Shown here: piece by piece, positions 34,101 through 45,379 of the stretch
Layout of the letters: each line of letters begins with the position of its first letter
Numbering within the stretch: position 1 is the first letter of the stretch
Source: Anthonomus grandis grandis
Taxonomy: Eukaryota; Arthropoda; Insecta; Coleoptera; Curculionidae
NCBI RefSeq assembly: GCF_022605725.1
Contig: NC_065554.1
Coordinates: 26,493,100 to 26,557,099 of the forward strand
Length of the DNA stretch: 64,000 bases
Reading direction: 5' to 3'
Translations under genes and position numbers: made by a program
Notes under the pieces: generated by a model
The model's input: the letters and a program-made list of their open reading frames with translations, nothing else
What the model was told of the DNA's origin: nothing
Databases searched by the model: none

Positions 34101-35400
34101 ACTTTCAAGAAATCTGAAATTCTCCAAACTTTAAATTTTCTTTGTGTTTTCAGTCAGGTGGATAATCAATTGTTTCTTCCAAGCAGTTGAAACCCAACAA
34201 AAAAAATTCAACTGCCTGGAAAAATTTAAAAAGTTTCTTGGAAAATCAATTGTTTCTTCCAGGTACTTGAAGCCCAACAAAAAAAATTATCGACTGCCTG
34301 GAAGAAACAATTGCACCTGCCTGAAAACACAAAGAAAATTGAAGATTTCTTGAAAGTTTAACCACTTCTTGGAGGAACTTTTCTAGCAGTAGAAAAGTTG
34401 GTCATTTCCATTTAGTTGAAGGAATTTTCCAATTTTTCCAGGCAGTTGATAATTTTTTTGTTGAGTTTAAACTGCCTGGAAGAGCCAAATGATTATCCAC
34501 ATGTCTGAAAACACAAAGGAAAATAAAGATTTCTTGAAAATTTGGTCATCTTTTGGAGTCACTTTCTAGCAGTTGAAAAGTTGGCTATTTGCAGGCAGTT
34601 GAAGAGTTTTCTCATTTTTTCAGGCAGGAATTTTTAAAATTTTTCCAGACAGTTGTCATTTTTTTTGTTGTGTTTCAACTCACTGGAAGAACTAATTGAC
34701 TAGCCAGTTTCCTGGATTTATAAGGAAAATTGACAATTTCTTAAAATTTTGCCCTCTTTTTAGAGTAACTTTTCTAGCAGTAGAAAAGTTGATAATTTTA
34801 ACGTAAGTTGATAATTTCAATGTCAGATAAAGGAATTTTCCAATTTTTCCAGACAATTGATAATTTTTTTTGTTGGGTTTCAACTGCCTGAAAGATACAA
34901 TTGATTATCCACTTGTCTGAAAATACAATGAAAATTGAAGATTTCTTGAAAGTTTGGTCACTTTTTGAAGTCACTTTCTAGCAGTTGAAGAGTTTTCCCA
35001 TTTTTCCAGGCAATTGAAATTTTTTTTGTTGTGTTTCAACTACCTGAAAGAAGCAATTGACTAGCTACATTCCTGGAATCATAAGGAAAAAAAATCTCCA
35101 GGCAGTTAAAAAGTTTTCTATTTTTTCCAGGCAATTGAATTTTTTCTGTTAAGACTCAAATGCCTGGGAGAAACAACTGATTATTCACTAGTATTGAATC
35201 ACAAAGGAAATTGAAGATTTCTTGGAAGTTTAACCACTTTTTGGAGGCACTTTTCTATAGTAGAAAAGTTGATAATTTCAACGTCAGGAAAGAATGTTCG
35301 GAAATGAAGAAATTTTCCAATTTTTCCCGGCAGTTGAATTTTTTTTTTGTTTTAAGTGCCTGGAAAAAACAATTGATTATTTATCTACCCTATCTTCTGG
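31200..35400 (+). repeat. Tandem array built on the CCAGGCAGTTGAA dyad
   Basis: This holds about 20 diverged units of roughly 170-210 bp in one main orientation. A typical unit contains TTTTCCAGGCAGTTGAA, a T-rich spacer with TTTTTTTGTTGGGTTT, and the facing TTCAACTGCCTGGAAGAAAC, so each unit can form a hairpin. It goes on with AATTGATTATCCACCTGCC, GGAAAATTGAAGATTTCTTG, AAAGTTTGGCCACTTTTTGG and TCTAGCAGTTGAAAAGTTGA. AGATTTCTTGAAAGT-like words mark units at about 31274, 31788, 32214, 32708, 32889, 33413, 33606, 34343, 34943 and 35214. Frames in the array are repeat translations, not genes. It lies just upstream of the unc-5 Ig exon. Confidence 0.92.
32513..34420. repeat. Duplicated palindromic unit inside the array
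   Basis: At 32513 and again 1561 bp later at 34074 the same inverted segment begins CAGGCAGTGACTT(C/T)AGAA. It runs against the array orientation (ACTTTCAAGAAATCTGAAAT) for about 120 bp and then flips back at GTTTCTTCCAGGCAGTTGAA or GTTTCTTCCAAGCAGTTGAA. Each copy forms a local palindrome of about 200 bp. The shared block shows that part of the array was duplicated as a ~1.56 kb unit. Confidence 0.75.
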
Positions 35401-36371
35401 TTGCAAATTTTCAATGTCCCAAAACTGGTCTATTTGGTTCCCTACTAAGCCTTTCTTCATATTTTAAATAACGCGTTATTCTTATTAAAAAGAATATTGG
35501 TTTCGCAAGGGCCTATAAAGTAATGTAGCACCTCTTTTCCTTTGGATTTCTTTCAATTTCATTCCTTGTAGATTTCCAATAACGAGAGACATAAACACAA
35601 TCAATGTACTATACATAGCGATTTTTCTTCCTGGTCTAGGCTTGTTTTAGAATCACTGCATCAATTGAGAGTCAGAAAAAGAAGAAAACACGCATCTGAC
35701 TCTCAGACACAACCTTTTTATTCTTCTTCTAAAATATTCTTGATAGTAGAATGCGGGTTTTTCACAAGTGACATTAATACCTTGTATGCAACTGAAAGGC
35801 ATATTATTGACCTAGAATTGCGTGGTATATTAGGGTCGCCAATCAATAATCTTTGTAGGAGCATCTAGCGTCTTCACTAAGGAAGACTAAAAAAATTCTT
35901 ATTGATATACTTCGATCAAATGATTTCTACCACAATTAAAATAAAATCTAGCTTATATGCAAGATAAATAAAAAACGTATAAATCAATCATCGTCAGCAT
36001 TGAAATGCCAACAAATTACCGGCCTACGAACCATTCTCGATCAATAATGTTGCCCAATAGCAGTAACGATCGGGTCAAAAAACCATAATAAATAACGTTC
36101 AATTGGAGTTTAACTACTAAAGAGTAATATGCGTTATTAAAATGTCAATAAAGCCATTTATATCTGCCGAAAATAATTTCTTTTAATGGGTTTTCTTTGA
36201 AGGCATTAGGTCATTAATTCACAGTTAATAGTAAATATTGTGTCTTAACAAGTAAATATTTTTAAATTCCCTTTTGAACCTCAAGGTAACAAGCGAGAAT
36301 AATCGTAATAATAATAATAATAATTTCTTAATTGAATATTTTATGTCATTCATATTCGTTATTTGTTTCAG
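35401..36371. other. Intron-like sequence upstream of the Ig exon
   Basis: Non-repetitive AT-rich sequence. GAGAGTCAG (35667-35675) and CTGACTCTC (35696-35704) form a 9-bp hairpin. The 67-codon frame at 35665-35868 has no recognisable domain. A (TAA)n tract is at about 36303-36325, just before the splice acceptor. Confidence 0.5.
36366..36371 (+). promoter_or_regulatory. Splice acceptor of the unc-5 Ig exon
   Basis: TTATTTGTTTCAG, with the AG at 36370-36371, is a short pyrimidine-rich tract directly before the coding exon. The exon then supplies two bases to finish a split codon (phase 1). Confidence 0.85.
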
Positions 36372-36776
36372 ACTCTACTTTGCTAGACCTGGACCCAGTA
36401 CAACCCCAAAACAGCTCCACCCCAAAACCGACTCAAACGGAACAAGACGAAAACCTCCTGCTCAACAGCGACCTCCCGATATTCCTCGCGGAGCCTCAGA
36501 ACTCGTTTGTAGTGAAAAACCGTGCGGCCACTCTACAGTGTAGAGCGGCCCACTCGCTCAAGATCTACTTTAAATGTAACGGAGCCAGGAAGGTAGACAC
36601 TCAGGATTTTCAAATTGTCGATCCTCACACCGGAGTGAGGATCATGGAGGCGGAAGCGAACGTCACCAGGGATATGGTCGAGGAGTTTTTCGGGAAGGAG
36701 AAGTTCAAATGCGAATGTTACGCGTGGAATGGCAAAGGGAGCATTAAGAGTCAGAGTGCCACAGTGGAGGTTGCAT
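36372..36776 (+). CDS. unc-5: Netrin receptor UNC-5, exon encoding the first Ig domain
   Basis: A 405-bp internal exon encodes 134 complete codons plus split codons at both ends (phase 1 to phase 1, usual for Ig-domain exons). After an acidic, proline/threonine-containing linker (LDLDPVQPQNSSTPKPTQ) comes LPIFLAEPQNSFVVKNRAA, TLQCRAAHSLKIYFKCNGAR, an acidic stretch, a possible N-glycosylation site NVT, EEFFGKEKFKCECYAWNGKG and SIKSQSATVEVA. The four-cysteine pattern (LQC, FKCNG, KCEC) and FKCNG...C.C.AW..G..KSQ are hallmarks of the first Ig domain of UNC-5 receptors, which bind netrin and signal axon and cell repulsion at the plasma membrane. The remaining Ig2, TSP1, transmembrane, ZU5 and death domains are not in the window. 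The split codon at the 3' end begins with T, compatible with the Tyr expected there. Introns on both sides must be very long. No stop or frameshift is present. Confidence 0.92.
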
Positions 36777-36782
36777 GTAAGT
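36777..36782 (+). promoter_or_regulatory. Splice donor of the unc-5 Ig exon
   Basis: GCAT|GTAAGT is a consensus-quality donor directly after the Ig-domain coding sequence. Read-through in frame would give a cysteine and lysine and reach a stop within two codons. Confidence 0.88.
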
Positions 36783-37789
36783 AGAGAGGATTTTTTTTGT
36801 TTAAGGATGAATTTCTTTTTTTCAAGCAATGGTTTTAGGTTCTTTCAATTGTAGGTAGTTGAGTATTATTATAAGGCCGTTAGTAAATTATTTTTTTATT
36901 TTAGGATTTTTAGCTTCAGATCAACCTTGTGTGTCTTTAAACTATAGGTTATTGAGTGCTTTCTGCTACAAGCAATAGAGAAATTATTTATTATAATATC
37001 ACAAAAAATTATTGAAAAGTGTTGCTAGATATGTGTAAACTGGAAAGTGGCATTAATGCTTATGGTAATGAAGTCTAGCTAGAGTAGCCATTCACACTTA
37101 ACCACCAAAGAGCGTTATAATAAACCTAGATTCTAAATTAAATTTAAATTATAAAAAAAATCAAAATTGGTTTATGTCTATAGGATCTTAAGCGCCAATA
37201 AAATATTTAAAAAAAATTGTAGTAAAAAATCAAAAACTAACTAAAATAAAAATACAAATAATGTATACAAGATAGAATTACCTACAATAAAATTAAAAAA
37301 AAACTAAATAAATCAAATGCAAAGCAACATTACCGTCTACATTTAATGCAAATAAAATGTTATTTAGATAAAATAAATTGCTTAAACTGAGCAATATTTA
37401 CATCCTTTAAATTATTAGGAATGAAGTTGTGAAATGTAACTACATTATAGGCAAAACTTAACTTGAATAACGCTTTTCAATAATGTGGTAATGTAAACGT
37501 AGTTAAAGGTCGAAGCTTTGAGAGTGAATCGTAGTTGTTAAAAAAAAACTCCCTTCAAAGCAATAAACAATGATGAGCTATGACAATTAAAGACAATGAA
37601 CGAGTATTTTATGGAAAAAACTACCCACGTGAAAAACTCTAAAATCTTCCATCCTTCGCTATCCCAACTCCTCAATTTTCACACTGATACGATCGCATTT
37701 CTTTAAGTCAAATATGAGTTTAGCACAGGAATTCATTGTTGAATCCTGATTTTCTTTTCAAGTAATAATATTTTCATTAATGGTACTTA
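36783..37789. other. Intron sequence, no feature recognised
   Basis: AT-rich sequence immediately downstream of the unc-5 donor. No repeat or coding signal is evident. Confidence 0.5.
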
Positions 37790-39570
37790 AGTGATTTTGC
37801 TATTCCAGGCAGTTGCGTGATTATCCTATTTTAATAAAGTAAAGCCATGATTCTTCCAAGTCTAAGTAGCTGACCTCTAATTTTTTTTTAATCAATGAAG
37901 CTACTTTTTTTATTGAAAATAACTAACTGGGTTTGTATTCAAAGAAATTGAGTAATCTTACTATTTTTGCTTGGAATCATGAATTAACTAATTTGAAATA
38001 GGAAAATAACTTAAATGCCTAAATAAGGATAATCACCCAACTAACCACACTTATACTCAACTGCCTGGAATAGTAATCATGGCTTAACTGAGTCGAAATA
38101 GAAAAATCAGTCAATTGCCTGGAAAAGAAACACCATGCGAGCACTTATAATTTAAAACCACTTAAGTGCCTGAAATAGAAAAAGCATTCAACTACTTAAA
38201 ATAAAAAAGAAAGCTAAGCAGACAGAGAAATGACTTGTAAGCCGAATAAATAATCCTAATGTTGACTATGTTGCTTAAGGAGAAATGTTAGGACTCAACT
38301 ACCTCAAATTGAAGAAATTATAGCTTAACTAAATTGAAATAGAAAAATCAATCAGCTGTTCGGAATAACGCTGAAATAAGAAAAATATTAACCAATTGCC
38401 TGGACTAGGACAATCACTCAACTGCACTCTTGAAAAAAAATGAGGATTCAACTGCCTGGAATTGAAAAAAATCACGCAATAACTCAATTGAAATTAAGTA
38501 GAATTAGTTAGTTGCCTGACATAAGGAAACCACTTAATGACCTTTAATTTAAAAAAAGTGGTTTGCCTATTCTAGGCAACTGGGTAATTCTACTATTTCA
38601 ATTCAGTTAATCTGTGATTTTTTCAATTCCAGGCAGTTAAATTTTTTTTCAAGCAATAGCACCACTCTTTTATATTATGGGCAGTTGAGTGGTTTTTCTA
38701 TTTTGAGGCAATTATGCAATGGTTTCTTATTTTAGGCACTACAGTGGTTTCAAATTATTATTAGTGGTAAAGGGATTTTCCTATTTACATAAGGGGTTTT
38801 TCAGCTTTTCCCTGGTTTTTTGGATTGCACTTTCAACACTTTTTTTGAAATAGCACCACCTTCTTGAGTATTTGAGTGGTTTTTTAGAATCCAGGCAATT
38901 AGGCAATTACCACTTATTTCACGCACTTCAGTGGTTTTAAATTATCGATATTTAAGGAGTTTTCCTATTTAAATAAGTATTTTTTTTATATCGGACAGCT
39001 TGTCCCTGATTTTTTGAATCTCAGGCAGTTAAGCCTTGACAATTTTTTTTTCAAGAAATGCCACCTACTACCTTATTTCAGGCACTTGAGTGGTTTTAAA
39101 TTATCGGTGGTTAAGAGGTTTTCCTATTTACATGAGTGTTTTCTTTATATCAAAGAGCTTAACCCTGATTTTTTTAATTTCACCTTCAAAACTTTTTTTG
39201 AAATGGCATCACCTTCTTGAGTATTTGAAAGGTTTTTTACAATCCAGGCAATTACGCAATGATCACTTATCTTACGTACTTCAGTGGTTTTAAATTATCG
39301 ATATTTAAAGGGTTTTCCTATTTAAATGAGTATTTTTTATATCAGACAGCTTGTCCCTGATTTTTTGAATCTCAGGCAGTTACGTCTTGACAATTTTTTT
39401 TAAGAAAGGCCATCTACGACTCTCTTACAGGTACTTGAGTGTTTTTAAATTATCCGTGGTTAAGAGATTTTCTTATTTACATCAGGATTGTTTTTATATC
39501 AGATAGCCTAACTTTGATTTTTTGAATTTCACCTTCAACATTTTGTTTTAAAATGGCAGCACCCTTCTGG
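37790..39570. repeat. Array of CAGGCA(G/C)TTGA units arranged head to head
   Basis: 37790-38545 mostly reads CAACTGCCTGGAATAG-type words (with a few forward copies at its left edge), and 38560-39570 reads the complement (CCAGGCAGTTAA, CAGGCACTTGAGTGG). The right arm has a ~354 bp period: the GTGGTTTTAAATTATCG words at about 38930 and 39286, and the TGGTTTTAAATTATC words at about 39090 and 39444, are each 354 bp apart. Linked phrases include GGTTAAGAGGTTTTCCTATT, CTTAACCCTGATTTTTT and TTTTTTTGAAATGGCA. Frames here are repeat translations. Confidence 0.88.
38434..38650. repeat. ~215-bp near-perfect palindrome
   Basis: The left arm (about 38447-38535) runs TTCAACTGCCTGGAATTGAA, AAAAATCACGC, CAATTGAAATTAAGTAGAAT, GTTGCCTGA and AAACCACTT. 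The right arm (about 38555-38642) is its inverted copy, with AAGTGGTTT, TAGGCAACTGGGTAATTCTA, CTATTTCAATTCAG, GTGATTTTTTCAATTCCAGG and CAGTTAA. Only about 18 bp separate the innermost AAACCACTT and AAGTGGTTT. It is the turning point of the head-to-head array. Confidence 0.85.
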
Positions 39571-40319
39571 GGTTTGAGATAGCGTCAAATAGCAGGTTCC
39601 TTTGAGCTCATTCAGTTTTTCCTTTTGTATTCATGAAGAATCACATCCAAGTTTCACTTGCATCCTTTAATGTCATCAAAGTTAAAGTACCACATAACCA
39701 CACAAAGCCGAATCCGTCAAAATTAATCAGTTTTATCAATAATTTATTAATTAATAAAAAATCCTGCATAAAAGCTAAAAAAACTGTATAAATTGATTAT
39801 AAGCAAGCATTCTTGTTTTAAAATAAAATCTGATGTCCTCTGTTGGTATTTTTGTATTAACATTAGACAGTTCCAAATGTCTAATATTTAAGTAAATCGG
39901 TCTAAAAAAATATTAAAATCATTACCTAGAGGACGCTACGCGAACTATATAACTTCAGAGTATCCAGATGTGACTTCCGGTCATATTAGTGTATCTCTTA
40001 TACAATAAGTGAAACAAAGACGGATATAATTTTAAACCATTTATGGATTGTTAAGCTCCATAAAAGGCCTAAACCATGGTTGGTCTACTGTAAACATTCT
40101 TTCCCTCTCAATAACATAAATTTAACATGAAGCCACAAGTTCTCTATCTACATTTATAATCATTAAACAAATAATAAGCATTAGAGTTCATATGCTGTTT
40201 ACTCTTGCAAAATATTGTGTTGAATTTAATTTAGAAGTCTCGAAAACTCAAAATATCTTTTCAAGTTAAAGATTACTCTACTTCTTTAGCTGAAATAGTT
40301 AGGAGGATAGTAAAAGCCT
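39571..40319. other. No gene recognised; break between two array blocks
   Basis: AT-rich unique sequence separating the array blocks at 37.8-39.6 and 40.3-41.0 kb. It may be an insertion that split one array, since the repeat phrase is cut near 39560 and resumes near 40325. Confidence 0.45.
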
Positions 40320-40985
40320 TTCATACTCCTGGGTATTTGACTGGTTTTTACAATATAGGCAAGTGGTTTTAAATTATTATCGGTGGTTAAGGGGTTTTCC
40401 TATTTACATAAGTAGTTTTTTTAGCTTGTCCCTGGTTTTTTGGATTTCAACTTCAAAAATTTTTTTTTATTTGAGTGGTTTTTACAGTCCAGCCAATAGG
40501 GCAATGATCACTTTTTTCAGGCACTTGAATGGTTTTAAATTACCGGTGGTTAAAGAGTTTTCTATTAACATGAGTGTTTTTTCTTATATCAAACAGCTTA
40601 ACCCTGATTTTTTAAATTTCACCTTCAACACTGTTTTTTGAAATGGCAACACCTTTTTGAGTATTTAAGTAGTTTTTTAGAATCTAGGCAATTCGGCAGT
40701 GATTACTTATTTCAAACACTTCAGTGGTTTTAAATTATCGATATTTAAGGAGTTTTCCTATTTAAATAAGTATTTTTTTTTATATCAGACAGCTTGTTCC
40801 TGATTTTTTAAATCTCAGACAATTAACCCTGCACAATTTTTTTTTCAAGAAATGCCACCACCCTTTTGGGCATTTGAGTGGTTGTTGCAATCCAGACAAT
40901 TAGGCAATGATTATTGGTTTAGTGGCTTTTCTATTTCAATTCAGATAAGCCATGATTCTTTTAATTCCAGGCAATTGAGTTTAAA
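40320..40985 (+). repeat. Second block of the 354-bp-type array
   Basis: Same phrases as 38.6-39.6 kb: GTGGTTTTAAATTATTATCG at about 40364, TGGTTTTAAATTACCGGTGG at about 40531, GTGGTTTTAAATTATCGATA at about 40723, CTTAACCCTGATTTTTTAAA, and a closing ATTCCAGGCAATTGAG near 40970. Confidence 0.88.
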
Positions 40986-42439
40986 ATTCTTATTCTAATA
41001 ACAACTGATTCCTCTTTTATACTTTTTCAATTATTCTACTATTGACCCACGTATACAACCATAATTTTAGAAGATCCAATTCAAAGAGTCAGTTCACGAA
41101 TTTTGTAATTTTTATTAAGTCTGATTCAAGAATAAGAAAATTACAAGACGTAAGAATTATTAAAATGTATCTAACTTTTTAGCCCAAAACTCACAAAAAG
41201 TGACTAAATTTATTGACTCAAATTCGACTGTCCTAAACGCCCAGACAACTCATTACCCAAACAATTGTCTCGAAATTAATACATTGAAAGCGTGAATAGA
41301 GTATAGCTCAAGGCGTAGAGCGTATTACGGACCCCTGAGATCTCCGATAGAGCCGAACCAATAGAGTAATAGAATTTTGCCATTCAAAGGTTGATTGTTA
41401 CATGGATCGAATTGAGTTTCTCTAGCTCTCTTATGTTTAAATAGTGAAATCGAGAGGAGGGTCTTGAGTATATTCGCACTATATTAAAATGCCATAAAAT
41501 GCTTAAAATACCACACTTGAATTCAATTAGCATAAATTTTGAGAGCGATAAATCCGAATCCGGCTCATTCGCGACATTGTATCGCCTTATAATGCACTTC
41601 AATCAATTCAACGTATGCGAAATCTAAATATTTAGCGCCATTATCGTAAATTAAATCTCGATCTTAGGAAAGGAAATTCTTAAAAGGAAACGCTTTAAAG
41701 TCGATATAACCTTCTTTTTTTTTTGAGGTAAATTACTTGCTTTTAAGCTAATGGGATTAGCGAATTTACGGAATTAAAAAAGTGTGATTTATTGTGTGGG
41801 GGTTTAAGCTGGATTAATTAAGATGTAGCTTATCATTTGTTTAATTATAAACTAGATGGATTATAAAGATACAGACGTGCTCTCTATACATGCAGCTCCA
41901 CTAAATAAATAGCAATTAATTAAATGGCAAGTCCAAGTGGGCTTAATTAACTAAATTAAACTAAGCGATGTCCTTATTTGATTATTATGCAAGCTGGATG
42001 AGTTCATTATTTTCAATGAAGGCACAGCTTATAGAGATGTATCTCTTAACCACATTAGTAATGGTTCTTTTAAAGAAAACGCATGTTGCCACAATTGCTT
42101 TAAATCTGGTTTCGTATAATGTATAGAGCCCGTTTTAAACTTATCTTATATCTATTCTAATGTATTGAATAATATCGCTATAAGGCAGCAAGATAATGCA
42201 AAATTAATTCCGAAATGTCGTGAAAATGTATTAAAAGTGGTGTCATTACAAATTATACATACTAATCATAATATGTAGATGGAAATCCGTATTGATGTTT
42301 TTTAATATCTAATTATTTATAAGTATCCTATTAAAAGTAATAAAGTTATAAATTACTGTCTGATGGGAATAACCTTTACAGTGTTTTTAAAATTGCCTCT
42401 GAATTTAATTAATTGATATATAAATCTAAAAATATAATG
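40986..42439. other. No gene recognised; mixed-composition intron-like sequence
   Basis: 41270-42100 is unique, with several TTAATTAA and TAATTAACTAAATTAA words (41810-41965). No frame with a recognisable domain. Possible conserved non-coding sequence. Confidence 0.4.
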
Positions 42440-45140
42440 CGAAAAATTCATTAGGGCACCCGGACTAAACTCGATATACGACCTCACAGTCTGAAACTTA
42501 GGTTAGAGTGAGTGGGGACATTTGCCACAAATTTATAAATGCACCCGGACTAAAATATCTTTTAGGTACTCACTCTATTATTTGTGGGATAAAGTGAAAG
42601 GGCAAACAGTAAAAATATTGTCAAGTCGACTAAATCAAAGTAGTCACTGTTTAGGAATTAATTTTTATTATCTAGAAAAATTAGGTTTGAACATTCTGGT
42701 ATGCAGAAATTTTTTGAAAAATTAGTCAACTCGACTGAATTTTTTATAGAATAAATAGAGAGGCGAAAGGTAAAAATATAATAGTCCAGGCTTTTATATC
42801 ATAAATCTAAATTGATTTATTCAAAAGCTTGAATGTTACAACTGCAATAAAATAGATCAGTATTTATTTATTAAAAAAAAGACAAATTTATTATTGCACC
42901 TGGACTACAACTTCTATTAGGTTTCTCACTCTGCCTTAAAGTAAAAGAGCAAAAAGTACAGGCATTATAGTCCAGGCAGTTATTACATAAATACGAATTT
43001 ATTTACAGGCTCGAAAGTTACAATTTTATTTCAAATAGATCAGTGTTCATTTATTAAACAATGGTATTAAAAAAACAACAGATTTTTCAAGGCACCTGGA
43101 CTAAAATCTCTTCTAGTTTTCTTATTCTTGGGTTAAAGTGAGAGGGCAAATAGTAAAGACATGATAGTCCAAGTTCTAATGAAATGAATTTAGTAATATT
43201 CAAACGCCTTAGAGTTGCAGGTTGACTTAAAATGAGTACTAAAGCAATCGTACTAAACCTCGTGCTTATCATCTCACTCTAATACCTGTGAGTTAGAGTA
43301 AGGTAATGTAAGTAGAGTGTGGAGCAAATAAAATATATTTGTTAGTCCAGGCTTTGCTAAGTCCTGTAATAGTCCAGACATTGAAATAATAAATTTATCA
43401 CCACGATTTTGTCTAGAAAATCAGAACCACTAAGCTACTAGAATAAGACAAAAAATAAATGAAGGAGCTGCCAAGTCTTGTGACTTTATTGACTCCCACT
43501 AATTATGCGCTTGGACTAAGATCTTTTTTAGGTTTCTCACTCTATTATAGGTGGGTTAAAGTGAAAGAGCTAATTGAAATAATAGTCCAAGCTCTTATAA
43601 CAGAAATCTGAGTTTATTCAGACTTAAAATCTTCAAATTTTATTTAAGACAAATGAGTATTTATTTATTAAAGAATGTTAATGATAAAACGACAAATTTA
43701 TTAATGCACTTGGACTAAAACCTGTGTTAGGTTTCTCGCTCTATTGTATGTAGATTAAAGTAAGAGGAAAATACTAAAGGCAATATAGTCCTGGCTGTTA
43801 TGACGTAAATCTCAATTTATTTAAAGGCTTAAAAGCTACAATTTTATTGAAAATAGACGTTTTTCAAATGTTTAAATATTACAGGTTTATCTTAAGTGAA
43901 TAATTTAAAACAGCTATTTATAATACCACAAATTTATTAATGCACCTGGACTAAAATCTCTTCCAGTGTTCTCATTCTTGGGTTAAAGTGAGAGGGCAAA
44001 TAGTAAAGACATGATAGTCCAAGTTCTAATGAAATGAATCTAATAATATTCAAGCGCTTTTGAGTTGCAGTTCTACTTAAAATGAGTACTAAAGCAATAG
44101 TACTTAACCTCGTGTTTACCATTTCACTCTAGTACTTGTGAGTTAGAGTAATAGGGCAAATAAAATATATTTGTTAGTCCAGGCTTTTCTATGTCCTGTA
44201 ATAGTCCAGGCATTGAAACAATAAATTTATCACTTATTTTTATTAACTTAATATTCTTTAATCTAACTTAACTTTAGAATAACTTAGGATTTTGTCTACA
44301 AAATCAGAACCACTAAGCTACTAGAATAAGACAAAAAATAAATGAAAGAGCTGCCAAGTCTTGTGACTTTATTAACTCCCACTAATTATGCGCCTGGACT
44401 AAAATCTTTTTTAGGTTCACTCTATTATAGGTGGGTTAAAGTGAGAGGGCTAATAGAAAAGAGGTTATAGTCGAGGCTCTTATGTCAGAAATCTGAGTTT
44501 ATTCAGACTTAAAATTTTATTTAAGATAAATGAGTATTTATTTATTAAAAAATGTTAATGATAAAACGACAAATTTATTAATGCACTTGGACTAAAACCT
44601 GTATTAGGTTTCTCGCTCTATTGTATGTAGATTAAAGTAAGAGGGAAATACTAAAGACGTTATAGTTCTGGCTATTATGACGTAAATCTCAATTTATTTA
44701 AAGGCTTAAAAGCTACAATTTTATTGACAATAGACGTTTTTCAAATGCTTAAATATTAGAGGTTTATCTTAAGTGAATAATTTAAGACAGCTTTAAAGAA
44801 ATTTATTAATGCACCTGGACTAAAATCTCTTTTAGAAGTCTCACTCTAATATATGTAAGTTAAAGTGAAACGGGCAAATAGTAGAGGTGTTTTAGTCAAG
44901 GTTCTTATGTCATAAATCTGAATTTAGGCAAGCGCTTGAAAGTTACTATTTTATTCAAAGTAGATAAATTAATTTTTTAAAGATTTCTATATATGCATAA
45001 AATGATAAATATACTCCCGCACTAGATTTCTTGGATGGAGTAATAGAGCAAATAAAATTTACTTTCTAGTCCAGGCGCTTATAGCATAAATCTAAGTTTA
45101 TTAAAGATGATTAAGTAATTTGTTAAATAAGATCCCTAGA
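42440..45140 (+). repeat. Tandem array built on the CCTGGACTA/TAGTCCAGG dyad
   Basis: Units contain GCAC(C/T)TGGACTAAAATCTC, TTTTAGGTTTCTCACTCTAT, GGGTTAAAGTGAGAGGGCAA, an ATAGTCCAGGCTCTTATG-type facing word, AATCTGAATTTATTCA and ACAATTTTATT. GCACCTGGACT-like starts lie at about 42541, 42896, 43089, 43510, 43706, 43942, 44391, 44583 and 44812. The set 43089/43510/43706/43942 recurs as 43942/44391/44583/44812, a higher-order period of 853-881 bp. CTAAGCTACTAGAATAAGAC marks one variant unit twice. Each unit can form a hairpin between the facing dyad words. The frames are repeat translations. Confidence 0.92.
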
Positions 45141-45379
45141 GTTATACCACAAATCGAGAAGAATTCCAAGTTTTTTCTTAAAGTTACTTTAAAGTATTTC
45201 AAGTTTTTGAAAATAGCTAACAAGTAATAAATTTAGTATTTTAACGTTTGGAGTATCTTGAGATTTGGCAACATCTTAAATTGATTTATATCTTATTCAG
45301 GAAATGTAATATTAACTGTGTGATTTAAAAAAGTCAGTTAAGGTTGTTTAAATTTAGCCCTTTAATAAACTTAGATTTA

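Noticed and set aside
31270..35471. Frames of 60-105 codons with similar sequences on both strands
   Set aside because: All fall within the CCAGGCAGTTGAA array and shift frame between units.
43087..44122. Two similar 61-codon minus-strand frames
   Set aside because: They are the same segment of the 870-bp higher-order repeat seen twice. The similarity reflects the DNA repeat, and no codon-level constraint is apparent.
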